Below, piece by piece: positions 1 through 11,854 of a stretch of DNA of 64,000 bases. This DNA comes from Eretmocerus hayati. Its lineage: Eukaryota > Arthropoda > Insecta > Hymenoptera > Aphelinidae. Position numbers and translations under genes: made by a program. The notes under the pieces were generated by a model, which had not been told where the DNA came from, made no database searches, and was given only the letters and a program-made list of their open reading frames with translations. Location of the stretch: assembly GCA_029851415.1 (NCBI GenBank), contig CM056744.1:59111797-59175796 (forward strand), in the 5' to 3' direction. The stretch's first letter is position 1. Each line of letters starts with the position of its first letter.

Positions 1-366
1 AGGTATACCAGAAGTTGTCATGCGGTGATTGATCCAGCATACCTGAAGAGAGTAGAAAAACGTCTTTCGGAGATCCATAATCGAATCCGTAAGATGGTCG
101 AGGCTCTTATACAAAACGACCCGGAAAATATACGAGTCCCGAGGAGCATTAGCAAAATAGTGCCATTGGGTATTGTAGGAAAATTTATATTTTCCTACAA
201 TAGAAGTTTATTTGGTCTGTTGACGCTCGACGATGCTGAAGAAATTAATCATGATATTGATACCTTATTTACCGACCAGAAGCAGCTGATCAAAATTTAC
301 AACAATAGCCAACACATTGTAACAGGTGCATTGAAGGAATCATACAACATCACAAAAAGTCAATAA
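1..366 (+). pseudogene. env: Errantivirus-type Env, N-terminal fragment (truncated by window edge)
   Basis: The reading frame is open from base 1, so the gene begins outside the window; the first ATG seen is at 25. The translation carries a short basic stretch followed by a glycine- and phenylalanine-containing hydrophobic segment and a DDAEEI-type acidic helix. I recognise this as the fusion-peptide and first heptad region of baculovirus-F-like envelope proteins (Baculo_F family), which insect errantiviruses carry as Env. These are membrane fusion glycoproteins. No clean R-x-(K/R)-R cleavage site is visible in the fragment. The frame closes at a TAA (364-366), and the homologous protein continues in another frame just downstream, so the gene carries a frameshift between about 340 and 366. 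Family assignment is fairly secure; function is presumed lost. Confidence 0.7.
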
Positions 367-407
367 GAAATAAATTCAATGTATTAGACTCCACCTATTT
401 ATTTTAT

Positions 408-1676
408 ATGCTTCCACTAGTGAGAGAAGCCCAAAGAACATTTGATCACATGATTGACGCTAGTGAGAAGTTCTTGGACATTTTACAGTACTTGAAAGAT
501 GGCAGAGTACATCTGGATATCCTAACTCCAAAAATTCTCACAAGTATTAATCAGGATTTGAACAGCCACATGAAGGATTACAAATTTCCTCTTCCATTGG
601 AACACATTAGGCTAGAAGAGTTAGTCAAAATTTCCAAGTTGGATGCAGAATATCACAAAGAAAAAGTACTCGTGTCATTATACATACCACTGATAAGCCG
701 AGCTCAATATGAAATTTATTTGATGCATCCTATCCTAGTACCTCAAAAGGGCATAGATGCATCTCGTGCCGCACTTATCAGATCTATCGAAAAATACCTG
801 GTCATGGATGAAGCAGAACAATATTTCTTCAAACTAACGCACAGCGAATTACAAACTTGTAAGGAGCTGCATTATGGGTTCATGTGTCGGGCGAAAAAAC
901 CATTGAGGGAGGTCTCAACAAATGACGATTGCAAATTATCCTTACTCCTGATTAGAGCGCAAGACTTGAGTTCCTGTAAAATCAAAATAGTAGAAGGCAA
1001 CTACAGTTATTGGAGCCTCCTAGAATCAGATGGCACGTGGCTATTCTCCGTGTCACAACTAGTGCAAGGTAATATAATGTGTGAAGATAATTCGGACAAA
1101 TTAGTCAATATCAATGGAACTGGGATACTACGGATACGAGAGGGGTGTAGATTAAGAATGGAAGAGATGAGTATCCAGTCAGAAGAAAAAAAATTGAACA
1201 ACGTCCGTTATATATATGAACCTCAATTCACGTTGGATGTGAATAATGTATACCCAGAACTCGCACAAATACAAGACAAGAAATATGGGGAAGACACACA
1301 ATTTATCAGTGATTGGGAACCGAAAGAAAAGGCTCTGACAGATCTGGTAACCAAAATGAATATATTGAATCAACATAAGCGATTCGAAACACAATCGCAC
1401 TGGCTCAGAGGGGTTAATTATATGATTCATATAATGTTCTTGGTAATCATTATACTTGTATTCTGTTATTTTTGTAAGAGAAAAGTGCGAAAGGAGGTTA
1501 CTCCGACGGGGCCCTCAACTGTGGTCCTGTGCCAGGGAAAATGCAATCCAGAAACGTTAGAACTACCTGAAAACCATCCGCGAAGGAAGAAGGCCGTTAT
1601 CATTAAGCCAAAGGAGGTGACGATAGAACCAACCGCAACGGCCCAGACGTCGGGGATAACCTTTGCTGAGTGCTAA
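408..1676 (+). pseudogene. env: Errantivirus-type Env, ectodomain, transmembrane segment and tail
   Basis: This is a 422-codon open frame continuing the Env fragment that ends at 366. The frame is open upstream of the ATG at 408 to at least 360, so that ATG is probably internal rather than the true start. It contains a long ectodomain with several cysteines (for example the CKELHYGFMC pair near residue 150), then near residues 337-356 a strongly hydrophobic segment rich in I, L, V and F, which I read as the transmembrane anchor. A basic stop-transfer run KRKVRK and a cytoplasmic tail of about 65 residues follow. Order and length fit the membrane-proximal part of Baculo_F-like errantivirus envelopes. 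No gag or pol is seen with it because the element extends off the left edge. Confidence 0.7.
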
Positions 1677-2442
1677 GAAATCCTGTCTATGAAATTTTAT
1701 TTCAATAACAGGGTCCAAAAATGTATACCGAGGTCCAAACCATTGAAGATTCAACCGAGCACATGGAGAAATTGGATTATGCGTCTATTATTAAATTAAT
1801 CATTCAAAAACTTGACAATCATTGGGTGATAGAAAGTGAAGAGAACAATATAGCAGCCAACTTCTCTAAACCAGATAAGACCCATCAGCCGAACCTAATT
1901 GAGTCCGTCATATAGCGAGTAAGTAAACCAGAACCTAAAGATGAAAACAGGATGTTTTGCCAACTGCCATGGAAGGAATCATCACACCTACGAGAGGATA
2001 ACTTCTTCAGACACTTCTCAATGTTTGGACGCATGGAATACCTGGAAACCGTGTGAAACAAGCAAGGAGAACTGTCTCATGGATTCATCCGTTACTCCAA
2101 ACGAACGAACGCTCATCAGGCACTAGAGAACGGTGACCTAAAGTATAGGGCCATAGTTGCCCCGATGAAAAGATTTCCGAGAGATTATAAATCCACACTG
2201 AAGGTACATCGAAATTGTGAAAGGAAAATTGAAGAATCTGTTTTTCAGCTACATGTAAGAACGTGTGTGAAGCAGTACCCTCCGGAACAAAAAGTAGGAG
2301 CGCACAAGAGACGGCAGGACGCTGAAGACCCTACCACAATTTTTACCAAGAAGAAACATGCTCGAATGGCATCCGATGACGAAGGAACAGACTGGGTCGA
2401 GTTGGATGTCGATCAGTATGAATTGGACTAGTTAACACCTAA
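1677..2442. other. Decayed sequence downstream of env, small unassigned ORFs
   Basis: It holds short plus-strand ORFs at 1721-1915 (64 aa), 1941-2126 (61 aa) and 2165-2431 (88 aa, lysine- and acid-rich). None has a motif I recognise. They may be remnants of the 3' part of the errantivirus or of an unrelated inserted element. No clear polypurine tract or LTR boundary could be placed here. Confidence 0.4.
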
Positions 2443-2525
2443 CTTGGTCCCCAAGGTCCCCATCAAGATCCCCAAGGTCCACATGACGGTCCCCAAGGTC
2501 TCCATTAAGGTCCCTGCGGTCCCTA
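2443..2525 (+). repeat. 18-bp minisatellite (about 4-5 units)
   Basis: Tandem copies of a GGTCCCCAAGGTCYMCAT-like unit run through this interval with point differences between copies. It explains the apparent repetitive minus-strand ORF at 2428-2622, which I treat as a shadow. Confidence 0.75.
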
Positions 2526-2641
2526 TCTCGATTCTCACTAACAGTATTGGTCCCAAATTATCTTGCATGCGTTGGTCCCCTGCTTCATGGTCCTTATGAC
2601 AATATTGCCTCAAACTAACCAAATCTATTCATTCCAGCAAA

Positions 2642-2947
2642 ATGTTCAAAGGAATAAAGGAAGCTTTCCATGACAGGATGATAGAATGGGAGGTCCCAGC
2701 CAACAATTTTCGGAGCATTTTAATCAAATTGAAAAGCCTGTTTTCTTACGGAGATTTACATCGAATAGCGATTCCTTTCGGAGATATAACGAGGATGACG
2801 TTTGAACCAAATTACAAGGATTCTACAATATTATTAACCCGGGAGTGGGCGCGCCATATGTCAAAAAGACCGACTTATATTTATTTGGACAAGTTAGATA
2901 TAAACATTTCCTCCAATCGTTCCAGCGATTTAGATCAACTATGTTGA
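2642..2947 (+). CDS. Unassigned 101-aa ORF
   Basis: This plus-strand ORF starts ATGTTCAAAGG. The product is mixed charged and hydrophobic with no signal peptide, membrane segment or motif I recognise. It lies in decayed element sequence between the env fragment and a 40-bp repeat pair, so it is more likely a fragment of a mobile element than a host gene. It could also be a chance ORF. Confidence 0.25.
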   Translation: MFKGIKEAFHDRMIEWEVPANNFRSILIKLKSLFSYGDLHRIAIPFGDITRMTFEPNYKDSTILLTREWARHMSKRPTYIYLDKLDINISSNRSSDLDQLC

Positions 2948-3020
2948 CGTTACTACCAAGCTGTTTGAGCGTTCCTGAGGCAATCCGACCGCACCGCAGT
3001 TTCTGAGAATTCCATCAAGA

Positions 3021-3500
3021 CAGAGTCGGTCGAAATGACAGTCGCGCGCCTACTAACGTTGGTGCCTCTGTTGGGCCCCTACTTATGGGATAGGATACCA
3101 ATAAATTCTTCAAAATTGAATGCAAACCACGGAAAAACGTTTTGTATCGTACTTATTGTTACTATTGTTCCTCCAACAGTAGAAAAAAGGCGTTAAAACT
3201 GGTTTAATTGATTCAAAATGAAGTTTCAATATGCGTGCCTTTGTCGTGTGTATCGAAGGTAGTGGAACCCACGGACATGTTAACGCAGAGTATTCCCTTT
3301 CTAAAAGCAGTCTCTAATGCATGAAGAGGGTCCAAAATGTGTACTGCGTATCATAGATGACTATAAACTTGATATTCGAAGTATTTTCAAGTTCACATTA
3401 TCATACCAAATGTATACAATCACGGATTATAAAAGTCGGTCTAAATGACAGACAGCGCGCCTACTAACGTTAGTCCGTTTCGCGCGCCTACTCCCGGGTC
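3021..3500 (+). repeat. Direct repeat pair of about 40 bp (3023-3062 and 3433-3473)
   Basis: Both copies read GTCGGTC(G/T)AAATGACAG, then GCGCGCCTACTAACGTT. A third partial copy (CGCGCGCCTACT) lies at 3481-3492. The copies are about 410 bp apart and stand out from the AT-rich surroundings. They could be the ends of a short LTR or of a small inserted element; the interval between them holds no gene. Confidence 0.6.
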
Positions 3501-3699
3501 AGCTATCACTCACGAGTGTCTTGATGAAAGACAAATGTTGGAGAGATTCCTTGCCAAGGAAACGTGTCTCGAAAATAGGAAAAAACCGGGAGGCCCAGAT
3601 CCACACGTCAAGAACCATAACGTAGATATCAACTCGAAATCAAAGGATAATCTTGAAGTTGCAGACAACGGAGGGATAATTGGCCGAGCGGAAAAATGA
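3445..3699 (+). CDS. Unassigned 84-aa ORF
   Basis: This plus-strand ORF begins inside the second 40-bp repeat. Its product is hydrophilic, with no recognisable domain. It could be an N-terminal gag-like fragment of an element, but nothing in the sequence establishes that. The minus-strand ORF 3510-3770 over the same DNA looks like a shadow. Confidence 0.2.
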   Translation: MTDSAPTNVSPFRAPTPGSAITHECLDERQMLERFLAKETCLENRKKPGGPDPHVKNHNVDINSKSKDNLEVADNGGIIGRAEK

Positions 3700-3789
3700 A
3701 CACCTGCTACGGGAAACAAAACGCCTGAACCAGGTAAATCACCTGATCTCCTGAACGATTCCAGTTGCACAAAACTAGCAACATCGAGG

Positions 3790-4290
3790 ATGGAACATAC
3801 GATGGAAGATGATAATCAGATGGTGAAGAAGAACATCAAGGTAATTCGAAACGAAATTTTAAAGAAGGCGGCACGTATACGTCTACCCAGAATGGACAGG
3901 ATGAGAACTAAAATCAAAACGGAAAACCCAGATACCTCTGATCTACCACTCATTGAAAAGGAAGCTACCGAACCAAAAGAGGGAATCGATTCAGGTTCGA
4001 TCGAAGACATACAAAATGAGATCAACCGAGCGAATTCAACGTCATTAACATGTTTAAATCCGTATAATGCCACGAAAAGCAGAGTGCAAATAATCAAGAA
4101 TTTGACCCTCGCACAAGAGGCAAAAGTTGAATTAGTCAAAATAGACAAAACTACAATGAAGTCTGAGCCGTTGGAAATTGATTCCGACACGAGTACAATT
4201 ATTGTACCAAGGAAGAGACAGAAACAGAAAAAGAAGTCTCATTTACACCAGATTCCCAATAGGAGAGGGAGGTCCCACAGAAATTCGTAA
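3790..4290 (+). CDS. Unassigned 166-aa lysine-rich ORF
   Basis: The product is very hydrophilic and basic, with a KRQKQKKKSHLHQ-like basic cluster near the C-terminus and acidic stretches in the middle. It has no membrane segment and no zinc finger. The composition is typical of disordered nucleic-acid-binding or gag-like regions of decayed elements, but I recognise no family. It follows the 84-aa ORF after a 90-bp gap in a different frame; the two could be one broken gene. Confidence 0.25.
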   Translation: MEHTMEDDNQMVKKNIKVIRNEILKKAARIRLPRMDRMRTKIKTENPDTSDLPLIEKEATEPKEGIDSGSIEDIQNEINRANSTSLTCLNPYNATKSRVQIIKNLTLAQEAKVELVKIDKTTMKSEPLEIDSDTSTIIVPRKRQKQKKKSHLHQIPNRRGRSHRNS

Positions 4291-4434
4291 TTAGTAGCTG
4301 AGGATTGGTCCACAAAAACATCTAGAACGAACATTGATGAGGACATCAACCAACCCAAGTGGGAAGGGAGGTCCTCATATTTTCCAACGAATTTTTCTTC
4401 AGAACAAGGTCCAGCAACAACTACTAGATATCCC

Positions 4435-4473
4435 ATCATCATCATCATCATCATCATCGTCATCAGCATCATA
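4435..4473 (+). repeat. (ATC)n microsatellite
   Basis: About thirteen ATC triplets, the last few interrupted by G substitutions. Confidence 0.9.
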
Positions 4474-7400
4474 TTAGTAGTACATATCCAAGTCATAAGA
4501 GAAGTCAGATTAAGAACACAACAGATATGTGGTGAAGGGACAACGTAATGTGAGTATTTTTTATTATGATTGACAGATCATCCCCAATGAGTTCATTCTC
4601 CCAATTGAAATAGAACTATCATGGAGGAATCAAACCATCAGTAAGGAACGAATCTACTCAAAATTCCACCAAATCGAGATACTACTTTAGCAACTCAAAT
4701 GAAGTCGGGATTATATAATGTAAATCTTCATCAAGTGTAGTATTTTTCCACTTCTCGTTAGGATAACATTAATTCGTGAGATTTTTATTTAAGTGATTGA
4801 CTTCACAATACTGATTGTGATTTATTAGCAAACCCTATCATCATTTCCTAGGTTCAGGAAGTTCCAAGTCTAAGATTTTAATTTTCGTATAGCTTCTTCC
4901 TAGTGACAAGATTCAACCAAATATGGGGAAAGGCGAAAGAACATGATCCTGTTCAGAATTTTAGTCCTAGACAAATGAATTTGAGTTGACCTCATAGATT
5001 TTTCTTTTAGGTTAAAATGTTTCCCTCTCATTTTAGAATTAACGTCGATGTACATAAGTTGACAGCGACCTACATTCCGTATCAGGAAAGGTGTCATCAC
5101 CCTTGTGAAAATTAAACCTGGATTCATAATTAATTTTGAGATCGAATATCTCTTCATTGAGGAATGTTTGGAATTTCACAATCGGCCTTTGGAGCGTAAT
5201 GAATAATCCATGGAGATGGTTGATTCTAAAATATCGGAAAAAAAACACTCTGTAGTTATTTCCAGACTTGGGACGTTCGTCATCAATACCTCACATAATA
5301 TTTGAATGAAACAGCTGTCCGGTAATACCTGTTTGGAATTAACATTTTCCCTTGGTACAGATGAAATTCTGTTTAATTCACACAATGTCGAGGCTACAAA
5401 TGAAACTTGAATGATATTTGGAGCAGATGATTCAGGTTCGGGAGTCTAACATCCCCTTTGATAATCTAGATTTAGTACTTCTGTACATGATTTGACGACG
5501 GTCCAGCCTCCGTGCTAAGTCCCGGGCCTATTATCGCCTTCTATGTTGTCTTATAGAGACTCGGGGTGTAATAACGCATTTCTCTTGCAAATCATGGAAG
5601 TTTCGGTCATAAAAAGTGTCTCTGGTGTGATAAAGGATATGTGAATTTTAAAGAAAACTCAGGGTGTAATGACGTAATTCTTTAGGAGATTTGGATAGAT
5701 TTCGAACATGGATAATTTCTCAATAGTTATCAGCCAATAGCATTTGACGCTTGTGGTGAAGCTAAATTCTAAGTAGAACCCTGTAGAAGGTTTTAAAATC
5801 GTGCCTCATATCGATTGGAGAACGGTAGTAGCCAATGGTATTCTCGATTGCTCCTGCTAGAGCCAAAATTGAGGAAGTGATGTATGAGCCGTTGAGGTGG
5901 CTGTAGTCAAAAGTGAGCACGTAGATATCAAACTATTTCGGGTTCATATTCCAGGATTATTACAATACATCCTTTGTGGTTTGGTGATTTAACAAAAAAA
6001 AAACTTCTTCAAGTCAACTTCCCTTGTTGCAGCTTGAATTTCAGCATCCTCAGGCTAAAGTCGGTGATCCTCTCCGCTTATATTTCTCAAACAAATTACC
6101 CTTAATTGTTCTTCTCAGTAAGGGTTCCCTTAGAGCATCGTCTTATGATAAAGTCTTTAAGCCCTAGGCCTGTAAGTGTAACTCAGGCCGTTACTAAATT
6201 ATGCCAGGCTCTGAGGAATCAATAACGGGTAGTTTACCTTCTGAACTCGGCTGTTTCGAAAGAGTCACTAGTTCCGTACGATGTCGTTTCAGTGCGTTGA
6301 TGCTGCCCTCATAGTCCACCTGACTCAGTGAGTATGGACACAACAACTGTCCAGGAGATTCGTTATTCATATTTTCACCGATCGCTCTCGATGTAACTGA
6401 TTTCCATTTTTTGATATTAGGGTACTCCTAAATTACCTTCTGGCGGATACGTATCAAGGAGTCCTTTGTATGGATTCGCACGGTAACGCTTGGATTTTGG
6501 TAATTGAGGATCAATTGAAATAGGTACGGGGCTAACGATTATTGTCAAATTATTCACTCTTTGTCTAAATTCTTTGAATGTATATAAACGTATTCTATCT
6601 CACTGAGGCGCTTGGTGTAATTACACTGGTCTCACTCAACGGAATTGTATCAGATTCAGTCTTTTTGGTGTTTTACTGGCTACCTCGAATAGAGCTACGT
6701 GAAGTTGGCCCATCACTTTGAGATAAATGTGCCAAAAAATCAAGCAAAAATTCCTTCATCTATTTTTGGAAGATATGCAGCTCGCCCTTATACGTCTTTG
6801 GAGCTGTTTCAAAATATCGAGACAATGTCATGATTCATTTTATAGTGAGTGGCCTAGATCAAGCTAGTGAGTGATCTGAGATGAATACTGTTTCAGTTTC
6901 CGGGAAAAGGGAATGTGAAGAGTGGAATTGTCATTTACATAATCATCGCTTCTATTGAATTGTTACGAATTATCAGAATCACTAATTTTTAAACTTTTCG
7001 GGTAATTGGATAATGACACCCTTGCCGAAGGGAGACTGATACTACTTTGTTGTTTTGGGGTTTTGACCTGTTCGCCACGGCGAAACGCCAAGTGCCTTCT
7101 TCCAAAGGGCCGTAACTCACAATTCAAGATAATCTAGTGATTGGAATAGGTCTGAAATAATCTATACCTCGAAATACATTTCCTTGAAGGAAACTTCTTT
7201 TCTTGAGGGTTCAACCTCCAATTACCTTCTTTCTGAGTGTCCTGATTACTGTAGGTGCCAGCTTACGTTATTCCAAAGACTGATGGGTAATGTAGCGCAG
7301 GACTCTGTAATGTTCCTATTAAAATCTATTCAATACCAAGTGACGAAGTTCGATCCTCATAAGTCGCCCTATGTTGATTACTCTCTTTTGGATTTGAATC

Positions 7401-8538
7401 AAGGGTCTATGATAAGTCTTAATTGTAACTGATATGGAACTAAGGGTCGTTGCCAACTTATATCTTCAATATAATATATTCTACATAATTGTATCCATTA
7501 GCGATATTAATATCAATCTAACATGGGTTGGGTATTCAGACATCCGTGAATTCAATTCAATATTCCGTACTGATTAGTGAGATATTCCTTTCCACGAAAC
7601 CAAAAATTTGCTAACATTCTTCCTAATTGAGCTAACTCTCAATCTGAACAACGCGATAAGCGATGTTGTCAATTTTTTTTATATATAACATTCTACTTCA
7701 CATGTAATAATGGGAAAGAGAATGTTATGCATGTGTATGATTGCGAGAATGTCAATATGTTCTTGCACGATGCTCGAGAACACATGCGGGATCCGACTCT
7801 GATCATTTTTCCCTTCGGTTATTCATCCTCGTTCCCTCGATTATTCCCAGCCCTGAGAAACCCACTGATCCTATGGAAAAGCAGATGGATGGTCCCCAAA
7901 ATGAACCAGGAATGGACAGTCAATCTGTCTAGCTATGAGCAAATGCGTTCAAAGAGGATACAAACAAGGTTGAAACCTTTTCCTACGAAACTTGGACAAT
8001 GAATTTTGCCCTGTCTTGTAAGCGCGATAGGGTCATCAACAGTTAACGAATTGCTAAGTTGGCATTCGAATCTCCATCATGGGTCAAAGTACCGTAGGTC
8101 CGTGCACCATGGTCACCGTGTCAAATTATTCGGAATAAGTAGAAACCCGCTAGGGAAATGTCTGTCTCAATTAGCAGAATTTTGGAATCAGGTCAATCAG
8201 AACTACCTCAGCTAATGAGACCTTTTTCCCCGAATAATTTTGGGTCATGCATGAATAGTGCATACTAAACTGAGGTTCCTCACAAGGCGAGGCTTCGTGA
8301 AAAGTTTCCAGATTCCCATTAGCAGGAAATTGGTCCAAACTTCCCCGTATAGATCTCCCATGTACTTTCTTTCTGAGACAACTCTGTCCATTCCCTAAGT
8401 TTTCATAACCGATATGGATTAATCCTTAACTCCTCTAATCGAGAATTGAACCACGTCTAAAAATGATCAAATTGGACTTACGCATTGCGGTTCTGCGACC
8501 TATTCTTTGTTGACGGAGGTCGTTTCTAATTCTATGAT
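4474..8538. other. AT-rich decayed DNA without a supportable gene
   Basis: The longest frames are short, such as 7184-7432, 7727-8002 and 8006-8215 on the plus strand and 4900-5385 on the minus strand. They are interrupted in all frames and show no motif I recognise. I take this stretch to be old element sequence. No RNA gene or long repeat was seen by eye. Confidence 0.5.
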
Positions 8539-8577
8539 TATCTTCGATTGATAATCACTGATTATCAATCGAAGATA
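8539..8577. repeat. 39-bp perfect palindrome (19-nt arms, 1-nt centre)
   Basis: TATCTTCGATTGATAATCA, a single C at 8558, then its exact reverse complement. The bases outside (T at 8538, T at 8578) do not pair. It is AT-rich and has no adjacent ORF. Confidence 0.95.
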
Positions 8578-8711
8578 TTAATTTTTTGCTTAAATATATC
8601 GAGAGTCCGATTTTATTCCTTAAGAGGTTCTGAGAATTTATCCACCTCCTAGAGGTAGGAATCGCGTAAAGCAGTGAAATAATAGTTTAACTATTCCTTT
8701 GAAATATGTAG

Positions 8712-9175
8712 GCCCTGAGAAAGGCATGTCTTCCAGTAGCTAATTGAGTTATTCAGTTCTGACTACTTTGAGCACGAAGAATTACAATGGCCCATCACTC
8801 AGATGAGTAGATGGTAGTTTTAAGACATTCTTTCGATATACTGAGCCCAGAGAGAGCAATGACTCCCAGAGGCAAGAAATCATACAATAACTCGCCTGGA
8901 AACATTGAAATGAAGCCCTGAGAAAGCAATGACTTCCAGGAGCTAATTGAATTGTTTACGCCCGACAAAAGGCAATGAATCACTTTGGCCCATCGCTCGA
9001 AGAAGCAGATGGTAGATCTAAGAATCTTTTTTTTGTGTTTTTTTATAATCATTCCCGAGCGGATAAGCTATTTTAGTAATGACAATGATGAAATATTTAA
9101 AGCACTGTGGGAGCACCGACTCCCAGGAGCGCATCCGAATTGAGCCCAGGAGAAGTATGACTCCCTGAGGCAATC
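8712..9175 (+). repeat. Diverged repeats of a roughly 35-bp motif
   Basis: Variants of GCCCTGAGAAAGCAATGACT followed by TCCAGGAGCTAATTGA occur at about 8712, 8843, 8915, 9100 and 9136. The stretches starting at 8712 and 8915 are similar over about 120 bp, including a shared GGCCCATC and AGATGGTAG segment. They lie just upstream of an LTR-like block and may belong to the 3' noncoding part of the same element. Confidence 0.55.
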
Positions 9176-9498
9176 AAAAAAAAATATAATTCTTACTTTG
9201 ACTGAGTAAACAAAACCAACTCTTAAGAGTTGATGTTGCTCTGAGAGCATAAAAGGGATTTCGCGTCTATATATACGCGATATTCCCTATATAATGATTA
9301 AGTCCATAATCAACCCTCTCATTATGAAATAACCCTGGAATAACCAGAGAATGAACTCATTGTGGTCAATCATGATCCCTCATGTAAGCAAATATATAAT
9401 CCTCATATGTACCCCTACGTATGAGAATATGTACTCCTAGTTTTAAGGACATGTATTGTTAATGCAAAGGGGACATCGCACAAATAAGTGGGGGAGGA

Positions 9499-10442
9499 TG
9501 TTACGTTACATATTTTTCGATGAGACATAGTCATGAGACATAGTCAATTTTTTTCTCCTTTTGTTCGCTGCTTATTCCGGCGCACCTTTTTTTCCGAAGC
9601 GCACGAACTCAGCCGAGGTTAAGATCGATCTAGAGACGAATTTGATGATCTCAGTAGATTCCTCGATGAGTTAGCGCGCTCAGTTCCTCGAGACTCTGTA
9701 CGCCCGGACAACGTTTCAAAAGCAATAAAAAGTAAAGAGAGTCTCGACCAAAACTTTTATGATCATCGCACGTGACAGTTTTGCCACGATTTTTCAATTT
9801 GCAAATATTGAAGATGCACGTATCATCCTGTCCCACAACTCACTTTATTTTCTAAGAATTTGAGACGTGAGAAAGAGAGACATGGTGGGGAATTTTTTTG
9901 TGCCATCAAATTGTAATTCGTAAAAACTACTCGTTGGTAGCTTTTAAAAAGAGGTGATCCTTGTCAGAGAGTCAGTTGGTATTTCGGGCTGCTGCCCAGA
10001 AGTTAGTCTTCGGCAAGACGCCGAACAGTTGAATTTGGGCAAGGATGCCCCTCGGCTAGAAGCCGATCTTTTCAGTTTCCGGCAAAGAGCCGATGAGTAC
10101 AGTATCATTGATCAGTATCAAATAATTGAGATATCAATCAGAATCAGGTACTTAATCGGAAGCATCATTGTAATACTTGACCGAGTATCATTCTAGCCCA
10201 GGAAGGCTCCAACCCCGATCCGAGCCAAGTTTTTCCCGAACATTTTTGTGTATCATCGACGTCCTCCGTCCCCGATCCGAGGATATCGGTGCGAAACTCC
10301 TGTATGAGAGTTTTCCTAGGAAGATCCACGCACCCTTTTCTTCCCCAATAGTCTTCCACTGCGGGTCTTGTTCCCTTTGGGATTAATTTCTCTTCCCCAA
10401 TGAATAACAGAGTGGTAGCACTCTGCTAATATAAACATAACA
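9499..10442 (+). mobile_element. LTR-like block, probably a 3' or solo LTR (944 bp)
   Basis: It begins TGTTACGTTACAT immediately after a purine tract (GTGGGGGAGGA, 9488-9498) and ends ATAAACATAACA at 10442. This gives the TG...CA ends and 5-bp TGTTA/TAACA inverted termini expected of an LTR. The flanking five bases differ (GAGGA and ATCTC), which fits a 3' LTR joined to its own internal DNA better than a solo LTR. No second copy was found in the window, so the call rests on the ends alone. Confidence 0.45.
9986..10092 (+). repeat. Array of five short GC hairpins
   Basis: Five inverted repeats follow each other: GGGC/GCCC at 9986-9997, TTCGGC/GCCGAA at 10009-10025, GGGC/GCCC at 10037-10050, TCGGC/GCCGA at 10052-10066 and CGGC/GCCG at 10080-10092. 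Stems are 4-6 bp and loops 4-6 nt, and most read GGC-(4-6)-GCC. They lie inside the LTR-like block. Confidence 0.7.
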
Positions 10443-11693
10443 ATCTCCCTCAGTGGATTGCTAGTTCAAGGATAGTTGACGTTAGATGAGCTCGGCGTGG
10501 TGGCAGCTCCGATTGGTGCACATATGAGGGTTTCCATGGAACTTTTAACTAGTGACCCTCCGGAATAGAAGAACAAATTTTCCATCGCACACGTTTGAAA
10601 TGGGTTTTATGTGATTCTAAGACCTCGAAAACGTGTAAAAAGAGTGGTGCCACTCTCTCCCAAGCCAAGGTATCTGGTTCAGAACGACAGGTATGGAATT
10701 CCACTCTCGGAGCACTTGTGAATCAACTCCAATCGAGTAGATTCGATTCAAAACCTTGTCCAGACGATTGATGGCTTTCATATTTCGCCTAGCTTGACTT
10801 TAAGATAAATTTTATCGTCGATTTTTCCGAAATTTGATGTAAATTCCCAAAATCGAGTCACGACTTATGAGTCTTATTTCGATTCCTAGAGTAAACTGTG
10901 GTGTTATCTTGTTCATATTCTAGCCGTATACTATGTAGAAATCAAGAAATTCGCGATACCATCACATTTAGAGGCTTATTTATCTTACCATCGGGATTCA
11001 AATATTTCTCCTTAGCTTCTCACAGAAATACCGGTCGACAATTGCAACTCAGAACAGTGCGGTTGTATCTTTTCTTGGATGAAGAAAAAAGAGCGTAACA
11101 TTGCAATCCTGTGCTTCACGTCTCCTGAGTATGCCATCATGAAATGACCATTTTCAGAGCCAGTGGCGCGATAACTTCATGAGCTTTGAAGCTTTATAAA
11201 ATCTGCCCGGATCAACGCACACTCACAAACCAAACGGGATTCGATTCATCTTTCCCCGTTCCGCACGAGGTATTTCATCAATTTCGTAAACAATAGCCAG
11301 AGAAAATTTTCCCACAAAACTCGGTTACATCGATAAGTGAGAGCTAATATCATAGCCAAAGTAGCGCACACCTCTGAATCAAACATTCTCTCAGAATACG
11401 AGATAAGTCGATGGATATATCATTCCAGCAAAGTAGTTGAGGCATAGGTATTTTAGTTACAGCCCTATCAATTCAAAAAATCGCGTTGGTTCGTTTGTAA
11501 ACTATCCTAAAATCATCTTTTGCGGTCTTGTGTTGACAAATCAAAATGCGTTTCAACAAGAAAGCATGTAAGCCATATTGAATAATGCCAAATACTATGA
11601 AACTCCACTCCTGCGCACTCCCCAAAGTTCAGAATACTCCAGAAACATTGCAGTAACACAAAAGTCAAAAGTTCCGGGTAAACCCTCATATGG
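10442..11693 (+). repeat. Direct duplication, copy 1
   Basis: It is about 95% similar by eye to 11855-13068. It starts AATCTCCCTCAGTGGATTG and ends near GTAACACAAAAGTCAAAAG. Copy 1 contains about 38 bp (near 10548-10587) absent from copy 2. The ORF at 10898-11098 recurs at 12273-12473 with a few substitutions. The start coincides with the end of the LTR-like block. Confidence 0.85.
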
Positions 11694-11854
11694 GGGGATA
11701 CATAGAAGAAGCAGTGAGAGAGACTGATAAATGCCTAGGCAATGGCCAAAAGTCACCAGCATCGGAATTCGTTCAAAACAGGGCTGGTGAATTTCAAGCG
11801 CGCCAACATCTGGGGGCACTGGGAAGAATTCAAATGTAAAGTAGGAGTAGAATG

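Noticed and set aside
9986..10092. Integron attC or phage attachment array
   Set aside because: The context is insect retroelement DNA without integrase or cassette genes; stems are too short and variable.
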